DNA of 55,196 bases. It comes from Oscillospiraceae bacterium (GTDB taxonomy: Bacteria; Bacillota; Clostridia; UMGS1810). Below the pieces are notes generated by a model that made no database searches, was not told the DNA's origin, and saw nothing but the letters and a program-made list of their open reading frames with translations. The number at the start of each line of letters is the position of its first letter. The first letter of the stretch is position 1. The stretch lies in NCBI GenBank assembly GCA_015069015.1, contig SVJK01000007.1:1-55196 (forward strand), read 5' to 3'. Both the position numbers and the translations under genes were made by a program. Below are positions 35,705-44,306 of this stretch, in pieces.

Positions 35705-36824
35705 CTTCCTCGTATTTCCTTATCATTAGCATAATTTTTCGGGCACTTCCGGGATAACGACATCTTCGATTGGCAATTGCAGATTGCATAGCTGAAGAAT
35801 TTTTCACATATTCCTCACTACCTGCACCGCCTGTTGACATACAGGTTAAAAACAGTGCCTTCAAAGTATTTTCAACATAATCGCTGATTCCATTTATACG
35901 CGGAAGAATCTTATTTAAAATCAAAGTGTCTGTTACTGTGTCTATATCTGACAGTTTATACTTCCTGTTATATGCTACATAAAAAAGCATATGATTTCTT
36001 GTGCGCAAACTAACCTTTGCAGCATCATGGATTATGATATTATTAAAATTATTCCAAAATACAGAATAATCCTTCAAAAAAGCAATATCTTCTCTGCAAT
36101 CGGCGAGATTTATATATTCTGATTTAAGAAATGTGTTATCTATGTCAAGCGGCTCAACACTAAAATGCTGCTCATCAAAGAAATCTGCTTTTAGAGAAAC
36201 AGATTTCAATTCTATTATGAACACTCTGTCTGTGATTTTTGGTGTGAGGGTGTATGAAACATCATCGAAGTTCAGAGTTCCTATTATGTACAGATTGTCG
36301 GGAATTGATATTCCTGAATAACTGTATTTAGCAGAAATGTCACTTCCGAAACTCCCGTCATCCATAAGAGGATCTGTGACAATTTCTCCCTCTTCATTAA
36401 ATCTTCTTGTTTCAAGGGAGGTAAGAATCGGACTCATATAGTGTTCAGGTCTTGAAAGATTGATTTCATCAAGGCAAAGAAAATATGGAAACTCTTTGTC
36501 CTTTGATGCAATCTGAATATAGTCCGTTATGAGTCCGGGAACAAATTTCCCCTCATCGTTCACATAGCCAAGCAATCTTTTTGGACAGTTCCAGTCAGAT
36601 GAGACGGAAACCATTTTAAATCTTCCGTTTTCACTATTTGCTCCGCAGGCATTTGCAAAAAGTCTTGCAAGAGATGTCTTTCCGCTACCGCTTGCACCAC
36701 CTAAGAGAACCATGGGAAATGTCTTTAATGAAAGATACAAACTTTCGATTGCACTTTTCTCATAGTCGTACCCTTTTGATTTTATGTAGTCATAAATTTT
36801 ATCAAGTTTTCGTGAGACTGTCAT
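35679..36824 (-). CDS. McrB-like AAA+ ATPase (AAA_5)
   Basis: This 381-residue protein has Walker A GGASGSGKTSLARLFA (~38-53), a McrB-type Walker B YFLCLDEINLSRPEHYMSPIL (~112-132), a sensor region IIGTLNFDDVSYTLTPKITDRVFII (~178) and a C-terminal lid. The LDEINLS/E-x-H-Y-M pattern is the hallmark of McrB/MoxR-like clades that load or drive an effector. There is no N-terminal DNA-binding domain of the kind found in E. coli McrB. It starts behind GAGGTGAAAC 92 bases after ktrA and overlaps its partner gene. A defence role is plausible but unproven. Confidence 0.75.
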   Translation of the reverse strand: MTVSRKLDKIYDYIKSKGYDYEKSAIESLYLSLKTFPMVLLGGASGSGKTSLARLFANACGANSENGRFKMVSVSSDWNCPKRLLGYVNDEGKFVPGLITDYIQIASKDKEFPYFLCLDEINLSRPEHYMSPILTSLETRRFNEEGEIVTDPLMDDGSFGSDISAKYSYSGISIPDNLYIIGTLNFDDVSYTLTPKITDRVFIIELKSVSLKADFFDEQHFSVEPLDIDNTFLKSEYINLADCREDIAFLKDYSVFWNNFNNIIIHDAAKVSLRTRNHMLFYVAYNRKYKLSDIDTVTDTLILNKILPRINGISDYVENTLKALFLTCMSTGGAGSEEYVKNSSAMQSAIANRRCRYPGSARKIMLMIRKYEEDGYTGSWF

Positions 36825-36916
36825 GTTTCACCTCATAATTAAAGCATTTTATAATATAATTTTTTAACATTTCGACTATTGCCAAATCAGAAGAACAGTG
36901 TTCTTTATTTGATGTA

Positions 36917-37558
36917 CTATTTAAGGAAATCCACGCCTTTTTTATCAGTCATTACTATCATTTTCATACTATCCTCAATAACAATATCGGGATTTGCCAA
37001 AACTACATCGCTGTTATTTTTAAAAGCGATTATATTTATGTTATATTTTTTTCTTAAATCAAGTTCTTTTAATGTTTTACCTACCCATTCAGTTTTTATA
37101 TCTATTTCCAGAATTGAAATACTATCAGTTATATCAGCAATATCTATAAATCCGGAACTAAGGATATTTTTAGCAAGTCGTGTTCCAGATTCTGTTTCAG
37201 GCAAAATAACCTCGTCTGCTCCAATTTTTTTCATAACCCTGCACTGTGATTCATCAGAGCACTTTACAATGACTTTTTTGACACAAGCTTCTTTGCAAAG
37301 CATAGTTGCCATAATGCTTGCCTCAAAACTTTTTGCCATAGAAATAACAACAACATCTATATCCGATATACCAAGTTGTTCTATCACACCCGGCTCAGTT
37401 ATATCTGCACATTTGCAAACAGGAATTTCTCCTACTAATTCATCCACAATTCTTCTATCCTGATCTACAGCCAAAACCTCTGCCCCATTATTCAACAACT
37501 CTTTTACAACTGCTCTTCCATATCTGCCAAGTCCAAAAACTGCATAACTTTTACTCAT
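36917..37558 (-). CDS. ktrA: Potassium uptake regulatory subunit KtrA (single RCK)
   Basis: This 213-residue protein has one Rossmann domain (YAVFGLGRYGRAVVKELL, then VLAVDQD) and one C-terminal TrkA_C domain (~135-213). KtrA rings bind ATP/ADP and open the KtrB channel; the TrkA_C domain is a known c-di-AMP target in Firmicutes. It begins 12 bases after ktrB. It is half the size of the two-unit TrkA at 20.6-21.9 kb, so the cell carries two architecturally distinct potassium systems. Confidence 0.92.
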   Translation of the reverse strand: MSKSYAVFGLGRYGRAVVKELLNNGAEVLAVDQDRRIVDELVGEIPVCKCADITEPGVIEQLGISDIDVVVISMAKSFEASIMATMLCKEACVKKVIVKCSDESQCRVMKKIGADEVILPETESGTRLAKNILSSGFIDIADITDSISILEIDIKTEWVGKTLKELDLRKKYNINIIAFKNNSDVVLANPDIVIEDSMKMIVMTDKKGVDFLK

Positions 37559-37570
37559 ACAAAAGCCTCC

Positions 37571-38920
37571 TTATCCTACACTTATTTCTTCAACAGGATT
37601 TTCAATCAAATTTTCTTTGCTTTTATTTACGCCAAATGCAAAAGCCAGAGAAATAGGACCTACTCTTCCAAGATACATTGTTAATGTAATAATAATTTTA
37701 CCAATTGTATTTAAACTGCTTGTATAATTCCGACTCAATCCAACAGTTGCCGTCGCACTTACCGTTTCATATAGTATGTCCATAAATTCTCCGCCATTAA
37801 AAACTATAAGTAAAATAGTTGAACCTATAACAGTCAATAACGAAACTGCAAAGACAGCAACAGAACGTTTCAGAATTTCTGCTGAAATTTGTCTGTTAAA
37901 CACATCTACTGTTCTTTTATTTTTTATAACTGAGAATGTACTTACAAGCAAAACGAAAAAGGTAACTGTCTTTATTCCTCCGGCTGTTCCTGCCGGCGAA
38001 CCGCCAATAAACATAAGAAGAATTGATACAAATGCAGATGCATCCGTAATACATTCCTGAGCAATTGAGGCAAAGCCCGCCGTTCTTAAAGTAACTGATT
38101 GAAACAAGGCTACCTGAATCTTCTCAAAAAATGTATATCCGCCCAAAGTATCCGGATTGTTATATTCAAAAACAAAAATCAAAAATGTACCAAAAAGTAT
38201 TAAAAATACCGTAATCGAAATTGCAATTTTACTATGCAGAGATAAAAATTTTAATCCTTTGCGTTTTTTGTTTTCTCCCAACCCAATCAAATCAAATAGC
38301 ACAACAAACCCGATACCGCCCAAAATAATAAGCATAATAGTTGTTATATTAATTATCGGGTTAAGTGTATATGCGCACAAACTGTTTTCTGAAATTATAT
38401 CTATACCCGCATTGCAAAAAGCAGATACGGAAGTGAAAACTGACACCCATATTCCTTTAACGCCAAACTCAGGAACAAAAACTATCATATACAACAATGC
38501 CCCTGCCAGTTCTATTATAAAGGTCAACAATATTACTTTTTTTACAAACTTAACTATTCCTCCGATAGAGTTCAAATTGAACGAATCGCTGATTATAATT
38601 CTGTTATTTATATTAATTTTACGTTTCAAAATCATCATCATACCCGCAGCAACCGTTATAACACCCAAACCACCAATTTGGATAAGAAGCAATATTACAA
38701 TCTGCCCAAAAACGCTCCATGTTGACACGGTCGGCACAGTTACAAGACCTGTGACACAAGTGGCTGTTGTGGCAGTAAAAAGTGCATCAACATAAGGCAC
38801 GCTCTTTCCGTTTACTGAACTTACAGGCATACTTAAAAGAATACTTCCAATTATAATTGCCGATAAAAAAGCAAACATAATTATTTGTATTGATGACAAA
38901 TTTCTTATTATTCTTCGCAT
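37571..38920 (-). CDS. ktrB: Potassium uptake channel subunit KtrB
   Basis: This 449-residue polytopic membrane protein has four pore-loop segments: ATTATCVTGLVTV (~55), VSAFCNAGIDI (~165), LRTAGFASIAQ (~277) and SATATVGLSRN (~390). GGSPAGTAGGIKTVTF (~302) is the intramembrane loop of the KtrB family. With KtrA it forms a K+ (often Na+-dependent) uptake channel. It lies 62 bases downstream of the GH13 gene, with a short AAAAGGAGTAG leader and no clear promoter of its own. Confidence 0.92.
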   Translation of the reverse strand: MRRIIRNLSSIQIIMFAFLSAIIIGSILLSMPVSSVNGKSVPYVDALFTATTATCVTGLVTVPTVSTWSVFGQIVILLLIQIGGLGVITVAAGMMMILKRKININNRIIISDSFNLNSIGGIVKFVKKVILLTFIIELAGALLYMIVFVPEFGVKGIWVSVFTSVSAFCNAGIDIISENSLCAYTLNPIINITTIMLIILGGIGFVVLFDLIGLGENKKRKGLKFLSLHSKIAISITVFLILFGTFLIFVFEYNNPDTLGGYTFFEKIQVALFQSVTLRTAGFASIAQECITDASAFVSILLMFIGGSPAGTAGGIKTVTFFVLLVSTFSVIKNKRTVDVFNRQISAEILKRSVAVFAVSLLTVIGSTILLIVFNGGEFMDILYETVSATATVGLSRNYTSSLNTIGKIIITLTMYLGRVGPISLAFAFGVNKSKENLIENPVEEISVG

Positions 38921-38982
38921 TTCACTACTCCTTTTCGTAAAATTCGACGTAAATCACATCAAGTCGGGACAAAAACATATAC

Positions 38983-40632
38983 TCAGTTAAAACTCTTCAC
39001 CCAAGTTACCAGCGAATCATGATAGATGTTATCAGAAACATCTTTTTTCATCTGTTCAGTAACAGGTCCGATGCGTTTCATTTTTTCAAGTATTGCTTCC
39101 TGAAGTTCTTCTACTGTCATTTCTTCATATGTCTTATCAGGTTTTATGTTATGATTTTCTTGTGGTTTGGCAATTTCTTTTTCGCTTTCATAATTTTCGG
39201 TTTCTGTCGTTTTCACGCAATCCGCCATACTTTTTTTATTTTCTTCAACTTTTGACGTTTCAAATTGTACGCAATCGTCCGCCCTGCAAAGTGGCAACCA
39301 TATTTCACCGGAATTTGCCTTCACAGTTAAAGATATACATCCGTCTTCTGATGGTATCTTTTCACCAAAGAGTCCGCCGACATACCCTTTTTCGTTACAA
39401 GAGTGAAGATTCATCACAAAATCATCATCACTGTTATTGACAGTTACAATAACAGATTGCCCATCATACTCTCTTGAAAATGCATACTGACAGTTTGAAA
39501 GATAAAGTTCTTTATAATCTCCATATGACAATGCTTTTGTCTCTTGGCGTATTTTTCCAAGTGAAGAAATAAGATTTGTCAAATGATTATTCGAGGTATA
39601 GTTAACATATTCATCATATGAAACTGCCGGTCTCAATGAATCATCAGAACCATATTGCTTTTGTCCCTCAATGCCAAACTCTGAACCATAATAAACCGAA
39701 GGAATTCCGGGAAGAGTGTACAGCAGTATGTGAACGGGTGTGAAGTGGCTTTTCTTGTTAAGTTTTGTGTAAATACGTTCCACATCGTGATTATCCACAA
39801 AGTTATATAATTTAAACCCATCGGGACTATTCCCACCCATTTCATACAATCTCTTTACGGTATGGGCAATTTCAAAATAGTTGTGGTCATTGTGCCCTGA
39901 ATACAATGCCTTGTGCAGATGATAATTTGTGACAGAGTGCAACGTGTTTCCGTTCACCCATCTGTTATAGTCGCCGTGAATAACTTCACCCATAAGCCAG
40001 AAATCAGGCTTCACCTCGTTAGCGGTCTTTCTCAGAGTCTGCATGTAGTCAAAATTCAGAACATCGGCAGCATCGAGGCGAATACCGTCTATGTCAAATT
40101 CTTTTACCCAAAAACGAATTACTTCGCAAATATACTCTCTGACCTCCGTATTATGCTGATTTAATTTTGCAAGGAGGTTGTATCCGCCCCAGTTATCATA
40201 GGAAAATCCATCATTATATTCGTTGTTACCATAAAAGTTTACATTGCAGTACCAGTCTTTATATCTTGAATTTTCTCTGTTTTGCCTGATGTCACGGAAA
40301 GCAAAGAAATCTCTGCCTGTATGATTAAATACACCGTCTAAAACCACTTTTATGCCTTGTTTATGACAGCAGGCTACAAAGTTTTTCAAATCTTCATTTG
40401 TGCCAAGTCTTGTATCGAGTTTTTTGTAATCTGTTGTTTCGTATCCGTGTCCCACAGATTCAAAAAGAGGTCCGATATAGATGGCATTACAGCCAAGTTT
40501 TTGTATGTGTGAGATGAACGGAATCAGGAAATTTAATCTGTGGTTTATCTCACCGTAATCATTCTGCTTTGGTGCGCCTGTCATTCCAAGGGGATATATA
40601 TGATAAAATATTGCCTCATCATACCATGCCAT
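38983..40632 (-). CDS. GH13 alpha-amylase-family hydrolase with extra C-terminal tail
   Basis: The start at 40632 (MAWYDEAIFYHIYPLG) is chosen because GGAGAA lies eight bases upstream; the ATG at 40650 has no such site. The 549-residue protein lacks a signal peptide. The four GH13 blocks are present: VVLDGVFNHTG (~95), DGIRLDAADV with the nucleophile D (~188), FWLMGEVIHG with the acid E (~215) and NFVDNHDVER (~280). Residues ~450-495 are an acidic, repetitive linker, and ~500-549 are a helical tail (EEMTVEELQEAILEKMKRIG) not usual for the family. It should act on maltodextrins in the cytosol (neopullulanase/cyclomaltodextrinase-like). Confidence 0.9.
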   Translation of the reverse strand: MAWYDEAIFYHIYPLGMTGAPKQNDYGEINHRLNFLIPFISHIQKLGCNAIYIGPLFESVGHGYETTDYKKLDTRLGTNEDLKNFVACCHKQGIKVVLDGVFNHTGRDFFAFRDIRQNRENSRYKDWYCNVNFYGNNEYNDGFSYDNWGGYNLLAKLNQHNTEVREYICEVIRFWVKEFDIDGIRLDAADVLNFDYMQTLRKTANEVKPDFWLMGEVIHGDYNRWVNGNTLHSVTNYHLHKALYSGHNDHNYFEIAHTVKRLYEMGGNSPDGFKLYNFVDNHDVERIYTKLNKKSHFTPVHILLYTLPGIPSVYYGSEFGIEGQKQYGSDDSLRPAVSYDEYVNYTSNNHLTNLISSLGKIRQETKALSYGDYKELYLSNCQYAFSREYDGQSVIVTVNNSDDDFVMNLHSCNEKGYVGGLFGEKIPSEDGCISLTVKANSGEIWLPLCRADDCVQFETSKVEENKKSMADCVKTTETENYESEKEIAKPQENHNIKPDKTYEEMTVEELQEAILEKMKRIGPVTEQMKKDVSDNIYHDSLVTWVKSFN

Positions 40633-40685
40633 ATGCTTTTCTCCATTCATATGTTCAGTTGATTTTATTATATCTGATTATATAT

Positions 40686-40714
40686 ATTATATATTAATAA
40701 CGGACTAAAATCAA
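40686..40714 (-). promoter_or_regulatory. Promoter of the GH13 gene
   Basis: On the minus strand TTGATT (40709-40714), 17 bases and TATAAT (40686-40691), about 55 bases before the start at 40632. Confidence 0.65.
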
Positions 40715-40782
40715 CATCTTATTTATCGGCAAAATCATGTTTGCATTGCACCGTTTTCTGATTGTAAAAACAGTTTAAAGCA

Positions 40783-40840
40783 CAAAAAAAGAATGTAAAA
40801 CAATCACTTCAAAATTGTGGGATGTTTCACATTCTTTTAA
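40783..40840 (-). terminator. Intrinsic terminator of the DUF1858 gene
   Basis: AAAGAATGT (40789-40797) pairs with ACATTCTTT (40830-40838), with an inner AAACA/TGTTT. On the minus strand it ends in TTCTTTTTTTG. It lies next to the stop at 40845. Confidence 0.65.
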
Positions 40841-40844
40841 GTTC

Positions 40845-41048
40845 TTATTTATCTGCAAGATATTCGTTGAGTTTCTCAACAAGTTCATCAGCATCTACGC
40901 CGTGCACTGCACACGCCTGTTCAATGCTTTCACCGCTTGCTGAAGGACAACCGAGGCAGTGCATTCCGATTTCAAGAAAGAAAGGTGCTGTGCCCTCATC
41001 CATTCTAAGCACGTCCATAATGATTGTATCTTTTGTTACAGATGCCAT
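40845..41048 (-). CDS. DUF1858-domain small protein
   Basis: This 67-residue protein consists of one DUF1858 domain, with SVTKDTIIMDVLRMDEGTAP and a conserved C-L-G-C motif (MHCLGCPSASGE) that may bind a metal or take part in redox chemistry. Such proteins are common in anaerobic Firmicutes; their function is not firmly known. The ATG at 41048 has AAGGAG eight bases upstream; an upstream TTG lies within that site. Confidence 0.85.
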   Translation of the reverse strand: MASVTKDTIIMDVLRMDEGTAPFFLEIGMHCLGCPSASGESIEQACAVHGVDADELVEKLNEYLADK

Positions 41049-41080
41049 ATCTACATCTCCTTTCAAATGTCTATGATGTT

Positions 41081-41109
41081 ATTATACACTTTACATCAAA
41101 AAAAATCAA
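41081..41109 (-). promoter_or_regulatory. Promoter of the DUF1858 gene
   Basis: On the minus strand TTGATT (41104-41109), 17 bases and TATAAT (41081-41086), 33 bases before the start at 41048. Confidence 0.7.
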
Positions 41110-41435
41110 TACTTAGCGTACATAAACTTATTTATTTTCTGAACATCTTTTTGCCAATTTCATACAAATTAATTATGCACATATATTTTTATCCCAATTA
41201 AAACCAACATTGGTTTACATTTTTAGCCAATCAGACAATCCGCCAAAATGTTGATAAAGTGGATAAATATGTGCATAACCACGTATTACCTGCTATAATA
41301 ATACAATATAAATTGTGGATTTTCAAAAAGATAACACCGGATTTAATGTTTGTTGGTTTACATAAAACATATATGCTGATGTCTTCACAAAATATCACGG
41401 CGGAAAGGTTTTGACTATCAATGTAATTTGCTCAT
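41110..41435. other. Gene-free region with DnaA-box-like sites and short repeats
   Basis: This ~325-base AT-rich stretch follows rlmH. It holds TTATGCACA (41173-41181), TTATCCCAA (41189-41197), AGTGGATAA (41258-41266, complement TTATCCACT), TGTGCATAA (41270-41278, complement TTATGCACA) and TGTGGATTT (41314-41322). Three of these differ by one base from the DnaA box TTATCCACA. It also holds a palindrome AAACCAA-CA-TTGGTTT near 41201-41216 and two copies of TTGGTTTACAT (41210-41220, 41353-41363). No gene was seen. Confidence 0.45.
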
Positions 41436-41915
41436 CTACTTATGATATTTTTCATTTGCATTAATTTTAAAGCATCTGTATATTTGTTCAGAAAGTATTA
41501 CTCTCATAAGCTGGTGAGGAAAAGTCATTGGCGAAAAGCTGAGTTTGTAATCACTTCTGTTTTTCACTTCATCGTCGAGGCCGAGAGATCCTCCAATAAC
41601 AAAATCTACCGTACTTTTTCCTGAAACCATAAGATTTGAAAGTTCTTTTGCAAATCTCTCACTTGAAATTTCTTTTCCTTCAACGCAAAGGGCAAAAACA
41701 TAATCATCACTCTGTATTGATTTTAATATTTTTTCACCTTCTGTTTTCAACACCTTTTTTTCTTCTGCATCTGACGGATTATCTCCGATTTTTTCATCAG
41801 GAAGTTCTATTATTGAAAATGTACAAAACCTCTTAAGACGCTTGGAGTATTCATCTATTGCATCTTTAAGATATTTTTCTTTAAGCTTTCCTACGCAAAT
41901 AATGTTTATTTTCAT
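41436..41915 (-). CDS. rlmH: 23S rRNA pseudouridine-1915 N3-methyltransferase RlmH
   Basis: This 159-residue SPOUT methyltransferase begins MKINIICVGKLKEKYLKDAI. SAM-knot features include ALCVEGKEISSE, DFVIGGSLGLDDEV and the C-terminal SFSPMTFPHQLMRVILSEQIYRC. It methylates pseudouridine 1915 in helix 69 of 23S rRNA. The ATG at 41915 is preceded by GGAG seven bases upstream; a frame 14 codons longer lacks a site. In many Firmicutes rlmH is close to the replication origin. Confidence 0.95.
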   Translation of the reverse strand: MKINIICVGKLKEKYLKDAIDEYSKRLKRFCTFSIIELPDEKIGDNPSDAEEKKVLKTEGEKILKSIQSDDYVFALCVEGKEISSERFAKELSNLMVSGKSTVDFVIGGSLGLDDEVKNRSDYKLSFSPMTFPHQLMRVILSEQIYRCFKINANEKYHK

Positions 41916-41988
41916 GTTTATTCTCCATCGTTTTTTAATACAATTGAATTTTACCACTTATACAAACAAGAGTCAATATATCTATTCA

Positions 41989-43119
41989 TCAGTCTATTTT
42001 TTCAAGTGCATACAAAAGAGTTTTTATATCAGACAACTTATTAAAATATCCAATGCTTGCACGAACAGTTCCCGTCCCGTCAGTTCCGAGAGCTTTGTGA
42101 GCAAGATACGCGCAGTGATACATTGAACGAATGGCAATGTCATATTCTAAGTTCAGATATTCAGCAATTTCAACGCAGTCTTTTTTTGTGTGATAAAAAG
42201 ATACAACCCCTGTTCTATTTTCGTTTTTTCCAAGTCCTGAAATTTTAAAATTTTTCATTTCGGAAAGACCGTCAATAAGGAAAGATGTCATTTCTTTTTC
42301 TGAACGCAAAATGTTTTCTGTTCCTATTTGCGTTACAAACTCTATTCCTTTATAAAGTCCGCTAATACCGGGAAGATTCAAAGTACCCGACTCAAGCCGG
42401 TCAGGCAGAATGTCCGGTTGTGAAAGACTGGCGGAATTACTTCCTGTTCCCCCAACATAAATTGGTTTGGGAATAATGGGCGAATTAATCAAAAGAACTC
42501 CCGTTCCCATCGGACCGTAGAGAGATTTATGTCCCGGTGCGCATAGATAGTCTATGTTATCTCTTCTCATATCAATATCCAGAATTCCTGCGCTTTGAGA
42601 TGCATCAAGTAAAAATAAAATATTATGTTTTTTGCATATCTGCGACACCTCTTTTACGGGTAGTACGGTGCCGCAGACATTTGACACATGAGTCATTGCA
42701 ATAAGCTTTGTATTTGGCTTTACTAAAGTTTCAAGGTATGATACATCTATCTGACCATATTTATCCGCATCAACTATAGTATATTCGATATCTTCATGCA
42801 TTGAATATACTGTGCGCAGTATTGAATTATGGTCCATAGCAGTGCATATAATGTGATCGCCGGGATTAAGTATGCCTTTTATAACAATATTTAATCCCTG
42901 AGTAGCATTTTGTGTAAAAATTACATTTTCTGCGTTCGAAAGAGAAAAGAATTCCGCTACAAGTTCTCTACATTCATAAATCTCCTGTGCAGCTTTTATT
43001 GCCATTTTGTGACCACTTCTGCCCGGGTTTGCACCAAAGTATTTCATACAGTCATATACTGCTCTGTATACACTTTCGGGTTTTGGCCATGTTGTTGCTG
43101 CATTATCAAGATATATCAT
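41989..43119 (-). CDS. Cysteine desulfurase-like class V aminotransferase
   Basis: This 376-residue PLP enzyme begins MIYLDNAATTWPKP. The PLP lysine lies in APGHKSLYGPMGTG (~200) and the likely catalytic cysteine in RSMYHCAYLAHKALGTDGTGTVRASIG (~337). That C-terminal pattern is typical of the EF2568-type cysteine desulfurase family rather than IscS/NifS. It starts 10 bases after a DUF3343 gene, a family proposed to be a selenium/sulfur carrier, so the two may supply S or Se to an unknown acceptor. Confidence 0.88.
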   Translation of the reverse strand: MIYLDNAATTWPKPESVYRAVYDCMKYFGANPGRSGHKMAIKAAQEIYECRELVAEFFSLSNAENVIFTQNATQGLNIVIKGILNPGDHIICTAMDHNSILRTVYSMHEDIEYTIVDADKYGQIDVSYLETLVKPNTKLIAMTHVSNVCGTVLPVKEVSQICKKHNILFLLDASQSAGILDIDMRRDNIDYLCAPGHKSLYGPMGTGVLLINSPIIPKPIYVGGTGSNSASLSQPDILPDRLESGTLNLPGISGLYKGIEFVTQIGTENILRSEKEMTSFLIDGLSEMKNFKISGLGKNENRTGVVSFYHTKKDCVEIAEYLNLEYDIAIRSMYHCAYLAHKALGTDGTGTVRASIGYFNKLSDIKTLLYALEKID

Positions 43120-43129
43120 ATTTTTTCCC

Positions 43130-43375
43130 CTATCTTATTTTAAAATAATTTCCCTCTGTGTATATCCCTTTGGATGAAACGCCCGAATCTGTGACAACTT
43201 GCCACACTGTATCCACGTATTTTTCTTCCATTTTGAGAGCATAACTGCATCCTTTTACCCCAATGGCTTTGGGAGTCTGAATAAGAGTTGATTCTATGCC
43301 GTATTTTTTACGGATGAGACTCTTTAGACGGTTTGCAGTTGTAACAGAGGCGAAAACTACCAATATATAGTTCAT
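43130..43375 (-). CDS. DUF3343 putative Se/S-carrier-like protein
   Basis: This 81-residue protein matches DUF3343: MNYILVVFASVTTANRLKSL, TPKAIGVKGCSYALKM with a single conserved cysteine in the G-C-S-Y motif, and a C-terminal beta segment. The cysteine could carry sulfur or selenium as a persulfide. The ATG at 43375 has GGGAGG six bases upstream. It is first in an operon with the desulfurase. A hairpin (GTGATATA/TATATCAC, 43443-43465) lies upstream. Confidence 0.85.
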   Translation of the reverse strand: MNYILVVFASVTTANRLKSLIRKKYGIESTLIQTPKAIGVKGCSYALKMEEKYVDTVWQVVTDSGVSSKGIYTEGNYFKIR

Positions 43376-43477
43376 TATATTCCCTCCCATAGCTAATATA
43401 TTCAAAAAGTTAAAATACTGTGTGAGAACGTTAATAGAGTTTGTGATATAAATTGGAGTATATCACTCTTTTTACAC

Positions 43478-43530
43478 AAAAAAATACCCGCTAAATAAAG
43501 TCGATTAAAATTTTATTCAGCGGGTTTTTT
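43478..43530 (-). terminator. Intrinsic terminator of ung
   Basis: CCCGCTAAATAAA (43487-43499) pairs with TTTATTCAGCGGG (43512-43524), with one mismatch. On the minus strand the tail is TATTTTTTTG. The stem begins directly after the ung stop. Confidence 0.8.
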
Positions 43531-44204
43531 TATATATTTTCAATTTGCCAGTCAACAGGCGTCTCTCCCATAGACTCTAAAAATTCATTTGCATATTTAA
43601 AGTGTCCGCATCCGAAAAAACCTCTTGATGCAGAAAGGGGGCTTGGATGAACACTTAAAAGAACTTTATGTTTTGTAGTGTCAATATATGGCAGTTTTGA
43701 TTTTGCGTTATTTCCCCAAAGCATAAAAATTACAGGTTTTTCTCTCTCGTTCAAAAGTTTTATGACCTTGTCGGTAAATATTTCCCACCCTATTCCCCTA
43801 TGGGAATTTGCCATATCTTTCTGAACTGTGAGAGCAGTGTTCAAAAGAAGCACACCCTGCTTTGCCCATTTTTCAAGGTAACCGTTATTGGGTATATAGC
43901 ACCCAAGGCTGTCGTGAAGTTCCTTATAAATATTCCTAAGAGATGGCGGAATTGCAATTCCGGGTTTTACCGAAAACGAAAGCCCGTGAGCCTCACCCTC
44001 GCCGTGATAGGGGTCCTGACCGAGAATGACAACTTTTACGCCATTATAATCTGTAAATTTGAATGCGTTATATATGTCATACATTGACGGATATATAACT
44101 TTGGTGGAATATTCATTTTTCAAAAACTGACGAAGTTTCAGATAGTAAGGCTGTTCAAATTCCTCTTTAAGAATATCATCCCAGTCATTTCCGAAACTCA
44201 CCAT
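43530..44204 (-). CDS. ung: Uracil-DNA glycosylase (family 1)
   Basis: This 224-residue protein has the family-1 motifs: the water-activating [18 protein letters not shown] (~62), LLLNTALTV (~120), MLWGNNAK (~165) and the leucine-loop [14 protein letters not shown] (~187). It removes uracil from DNA to start base excision repair. It is followed by a terminator and is 102 bases downstream of typA; a dispersed repeat copy lies in that gap. Confidence 0.96.
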   Translation of the reverse strand: MVSFGNDWDDILKEEFEQPYYLKLRQFLKNEYSTKVIYPSMYDIYNAFKFTDYNGVKVVILGQDPYHGEGEAHGLSFSVKPGIAIPPSLRNIYKELHDSLGCYIPNNGYLEKWAKQGVLLLNTALTVQKDMANSHRGIGWEIFTDKVIKLLNEREKPVIFMLWGNNAKSKLPYIDTTKHKVLLSVHPSPLSASRGFFGCGHFKYANEFLESMGETPVDWQIENI

Positions 44205-44267
44205 AAAATCACCGCCTTAAACTTGATAAATTTGCACACTTTCAACTTGTCGCTCTCGCAAGGCTTA

Positions 44268-44302
44268 ATCCGAATCTGTTTTGGGTGTGTGTTTTTACGC
44301 CA
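44268..44302 (-). repeat. Copy B of the dispersed 35-base repeat
   Basis: Reverse complement of positions 1-35 of the window with 33 of 35 identities, the first 25 exact. It lies in the gap between typA (stop at 44307) and ung (start at 44204). No terminator stem is obvious in this gap. Confidence 0.7.
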
Positions 44303-44306
44303 CTGC

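Noticed and set aside
35679-36824. Calling the ATPase a full McrBC restriction system
   Set aside because: The N-terminal DNA-binding domain of McrB and a clear McrC nuclease motif were not seen.
36892-36904. AGAACAGTGTTCT as a LexA box before the McrB-like gene
   Set aside because: The half-sites are three bases apart, not four, and the palindrome lies outside a clear promoter.
19094-38920. A c-di-AMP riboswitch before the potassium genes
   Set aside because: The intergenic gaps upstream of trkA, trkH and ktrB are 14-62 bases, too short for the known riboswitch.
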